A stretch of DNA of 38,626 bases from positions 1 through 38,626 of the IMG/VR virus record IMGVR_UViG_3300031997_000029, one strand, 5' to 3'. How positions within the stretch are numbered: the first letter of the stretch is position 1; the number at the start of each line of letters is the position of its first letter. The position numbers and the translations under genes are program-made. This DNA is from a virus. Positions 5,842 to 14,208 of this stretch are shown here, piece by piece. The notes below the pieces were generated by a model. It had not been told where the DNA came from, did not search any database, and worked only from the letters and a program-made list of their open reading frames with translations.

Positions 5842-8679
5842 ATGGCTGAGTTTTCTAACGCCGCTGAACTATTGGAGCGTTACGGCGTAAAATTAACAGC
5901 TACTGTCAAGGATGGCGAGGTTCTTGCGCTCTGTCCCTTTCATACGGACACTAACCCATCCTGTGGCATAAACATTGATAAGCAGGTATTCAATTGCCTG
6001 GCTTGTGGCGCACATGGCGATCTCGTTCAACTGTTGGCGGGCCATTTACACATCTCCCGTAATGCAATCCTGCGGCTGGTGGGTCTGCGGTCCGATGAAA
6101 CAGAAGAAGTCCTGGATCCCACCCAGGTGGAACAATGGCATCAGGCGCTTCTTTGCAATAAACCCATGCTAGATGTTCTATTACAACGTAAGGGCATCAC
6201 CAAGGCTACGTGCAAGGCGTATGGATTAGGCCTACGACAGAATCGGGTTACTATTCCAATTTATGATGGTGCGGGCGAAATCGTAAATGTGCGTTGTTGG
6301 TCCCCGACCAATTCTAAACAAAAGATGACTAATGTTAGTGGACATGGCCGGTGTCGGGTGTATCCGCACTCCGCTCTTGAATCTGAAAAACTACTATTGG
6401 TAGAAGGTGAACTCAAGGCCTTACTCCTGCGCCAACTAGGAGTTCATGAGGCAATAAGTTTAACCGGCGGGTCTAAGACCTGGGATCCTGAATTAGGTTC
6501 GCTATTCGCCGGTAAGATAGTTTATATTATTTATGATATTGATAAGCCCGGTGTTGCCGGGGCGCATTTAGCGGCACAGGGTTTAATCCGAGCGGGTGCT
6601 ACGGCACACGTCATCAATCTGCCATTGGACATTAACGAATATCCCACAGGTGGAGTTGACGAGTATATCCTGAAGGTCGGTAAGACACCCGCGGACCTCA
6701 GCGTATTGCTACAAAATAGCGTGCCCTTTCAACAGATAGGCGCTGAGGATACACCTGAAACTTTTCAAGAACCTCTAAAATTACATCTAGGTGAGGCATC
6801 CCGCGCGGAGCATAATGGTAAGTTGATTGAATGCAACGTCGTGGTTTCAGCGAAGGATACCGCGCCATATATCGTACCTCGAGTGATTGAGGTCGTCTGC
6901 CCACGGGATAAGGATATGTGCCTCTTTTGCCCGCGCGCAGGTGAAAAGGATTCGCAATTTACAATTCATGAGACCGATTCTCGGTTACTTGAATTAGTCG
7001 CGGTACCTAGCACGCAGGTAAATATGGCGCTAAAACAAATTGGCCATATTCCAGCCAAATGTTATAGCTGTAAACTAGCCGCCATAGAGTCCCAAAATGT
7101 TGAAGAATTGCGGCTCATCCCTCAATTAAAAATGACCATGAAGGCTGCGGATCACGTGGTGCGGCGCGCCTTCTTCGTAGGCTACGGTATTGAACCTAAC
7201 ACGGCATATACCATGACGGGGCGGGTGGTTAGTGAACCAAAATCCCAGTATGCTACACTCCTTATCATAGATGCCAAGCCGGCCGTGGATTCTCTCAGTA
7301 CCTTCGTGTTAAAGGATCCGGAACGGCTAAAGATATTTCAGCCCGAAACCTGGACCACGGAAGGCTTAACCGTTAAACTTGATGACATTTATGCGGATCT
7401 GGAGAGTAATGTCACACAGATTTATCAGCGCCGTGATATGCACCTGTTTTATGATTTGGTGTATCACTCGCCCCTATATATGCCCTTTCAAGGCCGTATT
7501 GAAAAGGGTTGGGTTGAGGGCCTGGTCCTTGGGGATAGTGGGCAGGGCAAGAGCGAGGCCATCAAACGCTTGCAGGATCATTATCAGGTAGGCGAAAAGA
7601 TTGATACCAAGGGTTCCAGCGTGGCGGGCCTATTGGGTGGCCTACAGGAAACCAATAAGCGCTGGTTTGTAACCTGGGGCATCATTCCTTTGAATGATCG
7701 GCGGTTGGTGGTCCTAGAAGAAGTTAAGGGGATGGATCCCTCGATCATCGCCAAACTTACCGATATGCGATCCTCCGGTATCGCAGAGATTAGCAAGATC
7801 GAAAAGACGCGGACCAATGCACGAACGCGACTTATCTGGATTAGTAACGCGCGAAGTGATCGTCAGATCATGGCGTACAACTTCGGGATTGAGGCCATCC
7901 GTGAACTGATTGGATCCTTAGAGGACATCCGGCGCTTTGATCTGGCGATTACCGTAGCCAGCGGTGAGGTACCGAAGAGTGTCCTCAATATGGCGCAGCG
8001 TGATCGTCCGCAACATAATCATATCTACAAGTCGGATGAATGCCGAGACCTAATTCTGTGGGCGTGGTCGAGGACTGCTGAACAAATTAAGTTCTCGCAA
8101 GCCACGGTCGATGCTATTCTGGTCGGAGCGGGGACGCTGTCCGAGAAGTTCGTTTCTAGCATCCCATTGGTGGAACCGGCGGATCAGCGATTAAAGCTGG
8201 CACGACTGGCGGCCTCATTAGCGGCGCGCACCTTCTCAACCGAAGACTACGATCAGGTGCTCATATTGCCCTGCCATGTCGCGGCGGTCGTAGCATTCCT
8301 GGAGTCCCAGTATTCTAAAAAGTCTTTTGGCTATTTGGAATACTCGAAGCTACTTAAGGGCGATCAGGTACTCCAGGATGAAGAGGTGGTGATTGAGGCG
8401 CTGCGCGCCATGCCTTATGCAGCAGATGTGGCGCGGCAACTCTTAGAGGTGCAGGGTTTTACGATCTTTGACATCATGGCCTGGACCGAGCTGGACCGGG
8501 ATCAATCACAGACTGTGATTTCAGTATTGGCGCGCAAGAACGCTATCAAACGCGGACAGGGCTATTACATAAAGACGCCCGCCTTTATCGCATTATTGCG
8601 GCGCCTGGATATTAACAAGGAACTATCAAACGAATCCTTAGAAAATCTAGAAAAAGCACAAAGTGGAGTTGAACTATGA
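5842..8679 (+). CDS. Primase fused to an MCM-like AAA+ helicase
   Basis: A 945-residue replication protein. The N-terminus is a DnaG-type zinc-binding domain (CPFH at 31-34, CLAC at 52-55) followed by a Toprim primase core (LLLVEGELKALLL at about 182-194, YDIDKPG at about 230). A second zinc-like cluster follows (CPRDKDMCLFC near 353-363, CYSC near 408). The C-terminal half is an AAA+ ATPase: Walker A GDSGQGKS near 564-571, Walker B RLVVLEEVKGMD near 620, sensor LIWISNAR near 664, and IRRFDLAI like the SRFDL arginine-finger region of MCM helicases. The last 100 residues look like a winged helix. It would unwind DNA and prime lagging-strand synthesis for the phage PolA. Phage primase-helicases more often carry a RecA/DnaB-type helicase domain, so the MCM-like one is notable. 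Confidence 0.85.
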   Translation: MAEFSNAAELLERYGVKLTATVKDGEVLALCPFHTDTNPSCGINIDKQVFNCLACGAHGDLVQLLAGHLHISRNAILRLVGLRSDETEEVLDPTQVEQWHQALLCNKPMLDVLLQRKGITKATCKAYGLGLRQNRVTIPIYDGAGEIVNVRCWSPTNSKQKMTNVSGHGRCRVYPHSALESEKLLLVEGELKALLLRQLGVHEAISLTGGSKTWDPELGSLFAGKIVYIIYDIDKPGVAGAHLAAQGLIRAGATAHVINLPLDINEYPTGGVDEYILKVGKTPADLSVLLQNSVPFQQIGAEDTPETFQEPLKLHLGEASRAEHNGKLIECNVVVSAKDTAPYIVPRVIEVVCPRDKDMCLFCPRAGEKDSQFTIHETDSRLLELVAVPSTQVNMALKQIGHIPAKCYSCKLAAIESQNVEELRLIPQLKMTMKAADHVVRRAFFVGYGIEPNTAYTMTGRVVSEPKSQYATLLIIDAKPAVDSLSTFVLKDPERLKIFQPETWTTEGLTVKLDDIYADLESNVTQIYQRRDMHLFYDLVYHSPLYMPFQGRIEKGWVEGLVLGDSGQGKSEAIKRLQDHYQVGEKIDTKGSSVAGLLGGLQETNKRWFVTWGIIPLNDRRLVVLEEVKGMDPSIIAKLTDMRSSGIAEISKIEKTRTNARTRLIWISNARSDRQIMAYNFGIEAIRELIGSLEDIRRFDLAITVASGEVPKSVLNMAQRDRPQHNHIYKSDECRDLILWAWSRTAEQIKFSQATVDAILVGAGTLSEKFVSSIPLVEPADQRLKLARLAASLAARTFSTEDYDQVLILPCHVAAVVAFLESQYSKKSFGYLEYSKLLKGDQVLQDEEVVIEALRAMPYAADVARQLLEVQGFTIFDIMAWTELDRDQSQTVISVLARKNAIKRGQGYYIKTPAFIALLRRLDINKELSNESLENLEKAQSGVEL

Positions 8680-8864
8680 TCCATCCAACATGTTCTAAGT
8701 GCGGCGCGGTGTTTATAGGGATAGAGGAGTCCGTTGCGGTTAAGACTCTACAGGATATAAGACAAGCCCTCGAGGCTTGGTCGCGTAAGCCCGGTGAAAT
8801 TACCTTAAATGATGCGATGGATACTCTGCGCGAAATAGCGGCCGCTGTTCGAGCGGCATCTTAG
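8676..8864 (+). CDS. Small hypothetical protein
   Basis: A 62-residue protein whose ATG overlaps the primase stop (ATGA), so it is translationally coupled. It begins with a CSKCG knuckle and continues as a single amphipathic helical region (VAVKTLQDIRQALEAW, DAMDTLREIAAAVRAA). No function is recognised. Confidence 0.55.
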   Translation: MIHPTCSKCGAVFIGIEESVAVKTLQDIRQALEAWSRKPGEITLNDAMDTLREIAAAVRAAS

Positions 8865-8875
8865 GAGATCGTAAA

Positions 8876-9316
8876 GTGAAAGTTTATCTTGCTGGTCCCT
8901 TCTTCACCCAGGAACAAGCTATCGTAATTCGTAGGATCGAGGCGATTCTTGCGGATCTTAAGATCGAATGTTTCTCGCCTAGCCGCGATCAGCCGCAATT
9001 TAGGCACGACGCCGCGCCTGAAGAAAAATGCCGACTATCGCGCGAGATTTATGCGGGTAATCTCCAAGCGATCCGAAATGGCGATCTCATGTTGGCCTGC
9101 ATCGACGATTTCGATCCGGGTACCATTTGGGAAATGGGCTATGCGCGGGGGTTATTCGCAGCCTATCGGATCATCGCCTTTACCACCCAACATCACGGGC
9201 TCAATCTCATGCTGGCGGAATCCTGCGATGGATTTTTGAGTGGCTACGGCCAAATAGAGCAATACTTCAGGGGTAATCTAGGAATAGCACAAGCTTGGCG
9301 AGGAGCGCTGGTATGA
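8876..9316 (+). CDS. Nucleoside 2-deoxyribosyltransferase-like protein
   Basis: This 146-residue protein fits the nucleoside 2-deoxyribosyltransferase family, which moves deoxyribose between bases in nucleoside salvage or hydrolyses deoxynucleotides. MKVYLAGPFF opens the Rossmann-like fold. IDDFDPGTIWEMGYARG (residues about 76-92) carries the catalytic Glu (about E86) in its usual G-x3-E-x-G setting, with acidic residues just before. The start is GTG at 8876, chosen because TTAGGAGATC lies upstream and because MKVYLAGP is the expected N-terminus. It overlaps the next gene by 4 bases. With the next four genes it forms a nucleotide module. Confidence 0.8.
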   Translation: MKVYLAGPFFTQEQAIVIRRIEAILADLKIECFSPSRDQPQFRHDAAPEEKCRLSREIYAGNLQAIRNGDLMLACIDDFDPGTIWEMGYARGLFAAYRIIAFTTQHHGLNLMLAESCDGFLSGYGQIEQYFRGNLGIAQAWRGALV

Positions 9317-9660
9317 AGGATACATTTGAGGACATGTTCGTAAGGCAGGCGGCATTTTGGCGCACTGATAGTCCACGTTATGCGGTGCAGGATCCTATCC
9401 AGGTACATAACACTCTGTGCCTCGCCATCATCCGAGAGGTAACTGAGGTACTGGATTGCAAGAGTTGGAAATTGCATCGTAATAAATTAGAAAAATCGCG
9501 CGAGGCGCTGCTGGAAGAATTGATTGATGTTTATAAGTACTGGCTTTGCCTTGTGATTCACCATCGGTTTAATAGTGGCGAAATTGTGCGAATGTTTCAT
9601 GTAAAGTCCACCATAGTTGAAGCCCGCGCTCATAAGGAGATTACCAATGCCTCGCGTTGA
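9313..9660 (+). CDS. dUTPase/MazG-like nucleotide pyrophosphohydrolase
   Basis: From the ATG at 9313 (an ATGA overlap with the previous stop) the protein has 115 residues, all helical. It carries IIREVTEVLD and, after a gap, ALLEELIDVYKYWLCLVI. These acidic motifs (E-x2-E and E-E-x2-D) bind Mg in the all-alpha NTP pyrophosphohydrolase superfamily, which includes dimeric dUTPases and MazG. The likely reaction is hydrolysis of dUTP or another (d)NTP to the monophosphate, feeding dUMP to the adjacent ThyX. An upstream in-frame GTG at 9295 is less likely because it would overlap deeply. Confidence 0.7.
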   Translation: MKDTFEDMFVRQAAFWRTDSPRYAVQDPIQVHNTLCLAIIREVTEVLDCKSWKLHRNKLEKSREALLEELIDVYKYWLCLVIHHRFNSGEIVRMFHVKSTIVEARAHKEITNASR

Positions 9661-10561
9661 ATCCAATCAGCTACATCAAGTGTTTACCAATCCTATGCAG
9701 TCTTTTCCGGGCGAGTTGCCTCGCACCACTTTTAGGAATATGGAAGATTCGATTCAGGTAAAACTGATGAGTTGTTTCTACCCAAGTCAAGCCATGAACG
9801 AGATGGTACAGGCTACGCACGCGGCTTTTGTACCGAAGCCCGGATCGCTCGATCCTCGTACGCGCGCTACTATTGAGGGAAGGGGTATGTGGATGCTTCA
9901 GGAAATTCCTCAATTTGTATTCAAAATTACAGGAGTGTCCCGTATCTTTACACATCAATTGGTGCGCCAGCGCATAGGCGTAACCTTCATGCAGCAGTGT
10001 ACCGGCGATACGGACTTTCGACATGCAGACATCATTGTGCCTGGATGTATTGCCAATGATCTGGATCAGTATGAAGCCTTTGAGACTTGTTGCCTGGAAG
10101 CTAAGATGGCTTATGTATTGTTACTCGATACCGGTATTCCTGTACAATCCGCACGTTATCTGCTGCCCATGGGCATCAGTACTTACATTTACATGCAGGC
10201 TTCCCTGGCTGCCGTCCTGGCGCTTTATCGAAAGCGCTGTTGTATGATGAGTCAAACCTGGGAAATGGTACTTTTTGCAAGGCGCCTGAAAGCGGAAATA
10301 CTAACCTTCCGCCCAACCATGGCACAGATGTTTGAGGAGCCCTGCGCCACTGGCAAATGTTGGTTTCATGGTGCCAAGAATGAGGGCATCTGGACACCAC
10401 TCTGGCAGCCGGATGCGCTCCATGATACGTACCCTTGGGTTACAACTGACCTTATTTATTCAGGCACCAATGAGGAAATCTCATCGCCTCGCCCAACAGC
10501 AATCCGATTACCTCGTACCTATGAGGGCCGCCAGTTACAGGCGCAGGATGTGCAACTATGA
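9647..10561 (+). CDS. thyX: ThyX-like flavin-dependent thymidylate synthase, divergent motif
   Basis: The start at 9647 is set by AAGGAG 7 bases upstream and gives 304 residues. ThyX enzymes methylate dUMP with FAD and methylene-tetrahydrofolate. The fold signature is present: FTHQLVRQR at residues about 98-108, GIPVQSARYLLPMG at about 166-179 and ALYRKRCCMMSQTWEM at about 195-210. The diagnostic RHR-x7-S motif is altered: it reads RQR, and Gln occupies the Ser position. A changed substrate (for example a hydroxymethylase) or mere divergence are both possible. It overlaps the upstream gene by 14 bases and the next by 4. It sits within a dUTPase-like, kinase and deoxyribosyltransferase cluster. 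Confidence 0.8.
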   Translation: MPRVESNQLHQVFTNPMQSFPGELPRTTFRNMEDSIQVKLMSCFYPSQAMNEMVQATHAAFVPKPGSLDPRTRATIEGRGMWMLQEIPQFVFKITGVSRIFTHQLVRQRIGVTFMQQCTGDTDFRHADIIVPGCIANDLDQYEAFETCCLEAKMAYVLLLDTGIPVQSARYLLPMGISTYIYMQASLAAVLALYRKRCCMMSQTWEMVLFARRLKAEILTFRPTMAQMFEEPCATGKCWFHGAKNEGIWTPLWQPDALHDTYPWVTTDLIYSGTNEEISSPRPTAIRLPRTYEGRQLQAQDVQL

Positions 10562-11130
10562 ACAAGAAATTATTTGGCATGTACTTAACTCATCTAAGTC
10601 CTTTCTTAAACTCGGTGTTTCAGGCAGGCATCCACGGAGATGTAATTGAATTCGGAGTTTATCAAGGCGAGACCCTTTTATCAATGGCTAAGGCGTGCCT
10701 AATATGGAATACCTGTTGCCACGGGGTGGATTCTTTCCAGGGCTTGGCAGAGCCGGGACCCCAGGATTGGCCTGGCCTGGATAAGGGCCATTACGATGTG
10801 GGTGGTCCGGATGTCTTGCGGACTAGGATCGAAGCTCTAGGTCTAAATAATACCTACCTACACGTGGGTTTTGTACCCGCTATTCTCCATGAATTAACCG
10901 GGTATCAATTCTGTTTTGCACACGTCGATTTGGATCATTACCAACCAACCTTGGATACTTTATTTTTCCTTCTACCGCGCATATCCTCTGGCGGTATAAT
11001 TATGGTCCATGATTATATCCCGAACCGAGAAGGTGGCGCGGCGGAGGCTTGTCGAGAGTTTTGCCAAGCGGAACAAATAAACATTGAGTACTATGAGCCT
11101 ACCAATCATGCAATCCTGAGGATTTTTTAA
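10558..11130 (+). CDS. TylF/macrocin O-methyltransferase-like SAM methyltransferase
   Basis: A 190-residue class I methyltransferase. GDVIEFGVYQGETLLSMA (residues about 27-44) is the SAM-binding motif I. HGVDSFQGL (about 58-66) is typical of the TylF/MycF sugar O-methyltransferase family. HVDLDHYQPTLDTLFFLLPRISSGGIIMVHDY (from about 122) carries the acidic metal- and substrate-binding residues. Members methylate sugars or small molecules. Its position between ThyX and the dNMP kinase raises the possibility of a role in modifying a nucleotide, which is inference only. It overlaps both neighbours by 1-4 bases, so it is firmly part of the operon. Confidence 0.75.
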   Translation: MNKKLFGMYLTHLSPFLNSVFQAGIHGDVIEFGVYQGETLLSMAKACLIWNTCCHGVDSFQGLAEPGPQDWPGLDKGHYDVGGPDVLRTRIEALGLNNTYLHVGFVPAILHELTGYQFCFAHVDLDHYQPTLDTLFFLLPRISSGGIIMVHDYIPNREGGAAEACREFCQAEQINIEYYEPTNHAILRIF

Positions 11131-12017
11131 TGGCTATTTATATTGAGGGCGGCGATTTAGCGGGTAAGACGACTCTGGGCAAGAAATTAGCCAAACGATT
11201 GGGCATACCCTTTTTGCGCCCGCGGGATCGTGGACCTAATATGTCGAGGCTATTATTAGCCCTTGCACGACATCGATGTGCGGTCGTGGATCGTTGGTGG
11301 CCCAGTGAATGGGTTTATCGGACAGCCGAGGGACAAGTTCCTAATCTCAATCTTCCAGAATTATGGTCCATGAATCTTCTAGCTGAACGAACAGGGGCGG
11401 TCTATGTTCAACTAGAACCGGATGAAGCAAAAATCATGTTGCGATATGCCGAGCGGCCTGAGGATCTTCCGCTGGCCGAGATATTGGTTATTCATGGTCA
11501 TTATCAATTACAAAATCCCTCCTGGTGGGATTATTTACCGGCCACGCGCCTGGTGAATCCAAAAATCCCAACCATCATTCAAACCTATGAGGCGCGCCTC
11601 GCACGGGCGCAGGCCTATCCGGGTTTTGGTATCGGTAGTCTAACCCCGGATGTCCTATTTGTAGGAGAACAACTTAACCCCCGGGCGCGCTTATCGGATG
11701 CCTTGCCCTTCTTTTCTACTCAGAATAAAGGTGCCTGTAAGAGTTTATACGCTATCTTGCACGGCGCTGGACTACGACCGTCCCAGGTGCATTTACATAA
11801 TGCTTACACCCAACGGGGCGGACCTTTATTGACCGCGGCGATGGTGGCCCATCTTAAACCGCGCCGAATTATCGCCATGGGCAATGCGGCAGAGGCGCAT
11901 CTACGGGTATTGGATGTGCCATATCAAGGACATATTCCGCATCCCGCGTGGATTACACGTTTTGATATAGGGAATCTGGATCGTTGGATAACTATAGTGA
12001 AGGAGTTAATTGCATGA
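11130..12017 (+). CDS. Fusion of a dNMP (thymidylate-like) kinase and a UDG-like domain
   Basis: A 295-residue two-domain protein. Residues 1-160 are a P-loop nucleotide kinase: GGDLAGKTT at 7-15, VVDRWWPSEWVYR at about 52-64 as the DR(W/Y) motif, and a helical lid. Residues 165-295 resemble the uracil-DNA-glycosylase superfamily: PDVLFVGEQLNPR (about 173-185), HNAYTQRGG (about 229-237), RIIAMGNAAEAHL (about 249-261) and IPHPAW (about 274-279). In UDGs, GE(x)P and HP(S/A) motifs line the base pocket. The kinase half would phosphorylate dTMP or a modified relative. The UDG-like half might excise or sense uracil or a modified base. Both halves appear intact. The start overlaps the upstream stop by 1 base (TAATG). 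Confidence 0.7.
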   Translation: MAIYIEGGDLAGKTTLGKKLAKRLGIPFLRPRDRGPNMSRLLLALARHRCAVVDRWWPSEWVYRTAEGQVPNLNLPELWSMNLLAERTGAVYVQLEPDEAKIMLRYAERPEDLPLAEILVIHGHYQLQNPSWWDYLPATRLVNPKIPTIIQTYEARLARAQAYPGFGIGSLTPDVLFVGEQLNPRARLSDALPFFSTQNKGACKSLYAILHGAGLRPSQVHLHNAYTQRGGPLLTAAMVAHLKPRRIIAMGNAAEAHLRVLDVPYQGHIPHPAWITRFDIGNLDRWITIVKELIA

Positions 12018-12199
12018 AAACTGAATTAGGTGAATTACAAGACAGACTTGGTGGTCGCATAATTTTGGTTAAGGGCGAAAAGGGCCCTTGTGCTAAGTGT
12101 CCTGTGAAACAGCGTGGTGGGGTGGGCTTCATTTGTAAGGCACGCTTTCCCGCATTTGATTACCCCTGCCGCGGTAGGTTCGGTAAATATACCCTATGA
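12014..12199 (+). CDS. Small Cys-containing hypothetical protein
   Basis: The ATG at 12014 overlaps the previous stop (ATGA) and gives 61 residues; an in-frame start 30 bases earlier would overlap more. CAKCPVKQRGGVGFICKARFPAFDYPC has four Cys that could bind one zinc. Its stop overlaps the polymerase start by 4 bases. No function is recognised; a small accessory factor of the polymerase is a guess from position only. Confidence 0.55.
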   Translation: MKTELGELQDRLGGRIILVKGEKGPCAKCPVKQRGGVGFICKARFPAFDYPCRGRFGKYTL

Positions 12200-14208
12200 T
12201 TGTTCAGGACCTCAATGATCTGCCTCGCTTCGACGACCACGCTGTGGTCATTTGTGATGTTGAAACTACATCCTGGGATGATGCTGTACCTGCATTGAAT
12301 CCGTTTCAAGGGCACCGAATTGCAGGTTTCGGATTAAGTACCGAGGATGGTTCCAGGACTTGGTATTTACCTGTACGACATCACGGCGAGGAAAATCCGT
12401 TATTTGCGGATCAAAACTTGCCCTTACAGGCTGTTCAACACTACCTTCGGGACGTATTTGCTTGTCCTACACGAACTTACGCGAATCATAATGCCAAGTT
12501 TGATGCGCGCTTCATGCATTTCGACGGGATTAAATTCCTAGGTGGTTTTCAAGATGTAATTGTGTTGGCGCGCCTTGTTTATGGGAGTCGGGATCGTCGT
12601 TTTGGAGGTACTGGGTATAGTTTGGAGGCCCTAGCCGCCGATTATTTAAATGTGCATAAGGATGCTCGTGTAAAAACCTACATTAAAGCCTTGAATACTA
12701 AGGATTGGGGCCGCGTACCAATTCGCCTCATGGGTGATTATGCGGAACAGGATGCGCGATTAACGGCTCGATTGCGTCTGCATCTACTTAAACACCTACC
12801 GGCGCCTAGTATAACAATCTGGGCCATCGAGCAACGAGTCTCCAAATTATTATTAGACAGTGAGATTTTCGGAATTCCCCTTAATGTTGCGCGCTTAAAA
12901 AAGGATTATGTAATCCTTTTGGAACGTTTAATATATCTACTAAATGAGATAAAAGCGATTGCGGGTTATGAGGTAAATGTTGCCTCCTCCGACGAATTGG
13001 ATGCCTTCCTGCAGGGTACCCTAGGTATTACGCCTACCGCATGGACCGACGATGGAAAACCTTCTTGGGCTATGATGAGTTTAGAATCCCTCATCGTGCC
13101 GCCGGGCCTCCCGCCTAATTTAGGCCGCATGCTTAGTGAGGCCTCTCGGATTTCGCATATCACCAGTACATATTGTCAAGGGTGGCTCAACGCCCTAGGT
13201 ACTGATGGCAGACTACATCCTGATTTTAGGCAATGGGGAACGGGCACGGGCCGACTCTCCTCAAGCGGGCCTAATGCACAAAACTTCGATGACCTAGCCG
13301 AAGCCTGGATTGAGGAGGCCGATGGTCGTTGCTTGGTTTACTACGACTTATCGCAGGCCGAATACCGTGTATTTGGTCATTATACGAGCGCGCCTGTAAT
13401 AATGGCGGCGTATAAGAAGAACATTGATACCGATTTCCATCAGTGGCTAGCAAACAAGTTAGGTGTGTCGAGACAATTCGCAAAGACCATGAACTTCGCT
13501 CTTATTTATGGCATGGGCAAGAAAAAATTGATTGCCGCGCTGTCCGCCCTCCTAGCCATGTCCCTTCGGCAGGGCGATGATCGACTAGCGGTTAAATTGC
13601 ACTCGATGCTTGAGGGTGGTATTGCGATGCAACGAGGCGCCGCAATGTTCGCCTCAAACGAAATGGCAGCCGCGGCAGAACTGATCTATAATATGTACCA
13701 TCGCACAGTGCCTGAGATCCGGCAATTCCAACGACGCGTGGGTAACCTATGCCGAGCCCGCGGTTGGCTTAAAAATTATTACGGGCGGGTGTATCGAATT
13801 GACGCTGCCCGATCCTATGTCGGGGTAAACTACGTGGTACAGGGCACCGTGGGTGATTATATGAAGGACCGTAGTACCGTGGTCCGAGAATCTTGTCCCG
13901 ACCTGGATTGTCACATGATCAATGAGGTACATGATGCCTCGATCTGGTCGGTGGCGCGTCCGCAGGTGGGCGAGTTCTGTCGGCGCAGTCATGTTATATT
14001 TGAAACCTCGCCATTTCGTATCCCTATGCGTGCGGACTGTAAGGTTTCTGCCGCCACCTGGAGCCAGATGGAGTCCTTGAATCGTGGCGCCACCGATGCT
14101 GAAGTTGAGACAGCTCTGGTTAAAAGTTTAAGCAATCCGGTTATGACGTGGAGTGATCGCGAATCCCGTAAACAGAAAGGTACTTCGAAGAAAGGACATG
14201 GTGTATGA
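12196..14208 (+). CDS. polA: Family A DNA polymerase with 3'-5' exonuclease domain
   Basis: A 670-residue replicative polymerase. The N-terminal DnaQ-like exonuclease shows Exo I (VICDVETTS, D21 and E23), Exo II (NHNAKFDARF near 96-105) and Exo III (YAEQDARLTARL near 183-194). The polymerase domain has motif A (YYDLSQAEYRVFGH near 381-394), motif B (RQFAKTMNFALIYG near 426-439) and motif C (NEVHDAS near 575-581). The Phe in NFALIYG corresponds to E. coli Phe762, the wild-type state often linked to fast-replicating virulent phages. There is no 5'-3' exonuclease domain, as usual in phages. It overlaps both neighbours by 4 bases. Confidence 0.95.
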   Translation: MIVQDLNDLPRFDDHAVVICDVETTSWDDAVPALNPFQGHRIAGFGLSTEDGSRTWYLPVRHHGEENPLFADQNLPLQAVQHYLRDVFACPTRTYANHNAKFDARFMHFDGIKFLGGFQDVIVLARLVYGSRDRRFGGTGYSLEALAADYLNVHKDARVKTYIKALNTKDWGRVPIRLMGDYAEQDARLTARLRLHLLKHLPAPSITIWAIEQRVSKLLLDSEIFGIPLNVARLKKDYVILLERLIYLLNEIKAIAGYEVNVASSDELDAFLQGTLGITPTAWTDDGKPSWAMMSLESLIVPPGLPPNLGRMLSEASRISHITSTYCQGWLNALGTDGRLHPDFRQWGTGTGRLSSSGPNAQNFDDLAEAWIEEADGRCLVYYDLSQAEYRVFGHYTSAPVIMAAYKKNIDTDFHQWLANKLGVSRQFAKTMNFALIYGMGKKKLIAALSALLAMSLRQGDDRLAVKLHSMLEGGIAMQRGAAMFASNEMAAAAELIYNMYHRTVPEIRQFQRRVGNLCRARGWLKNYYGRVYRIDAARSYVGVNYVVQGTVGDYMKDRSTVVRESCPDLDCHMINEVHDASIWSVARPQVGEFCRRSHVIFETSPFRIPMRADCKVSAATWSQMESLNRGATDAEVETALVKSLSNPVMTWSDRESRKQKGTSKKGHGV

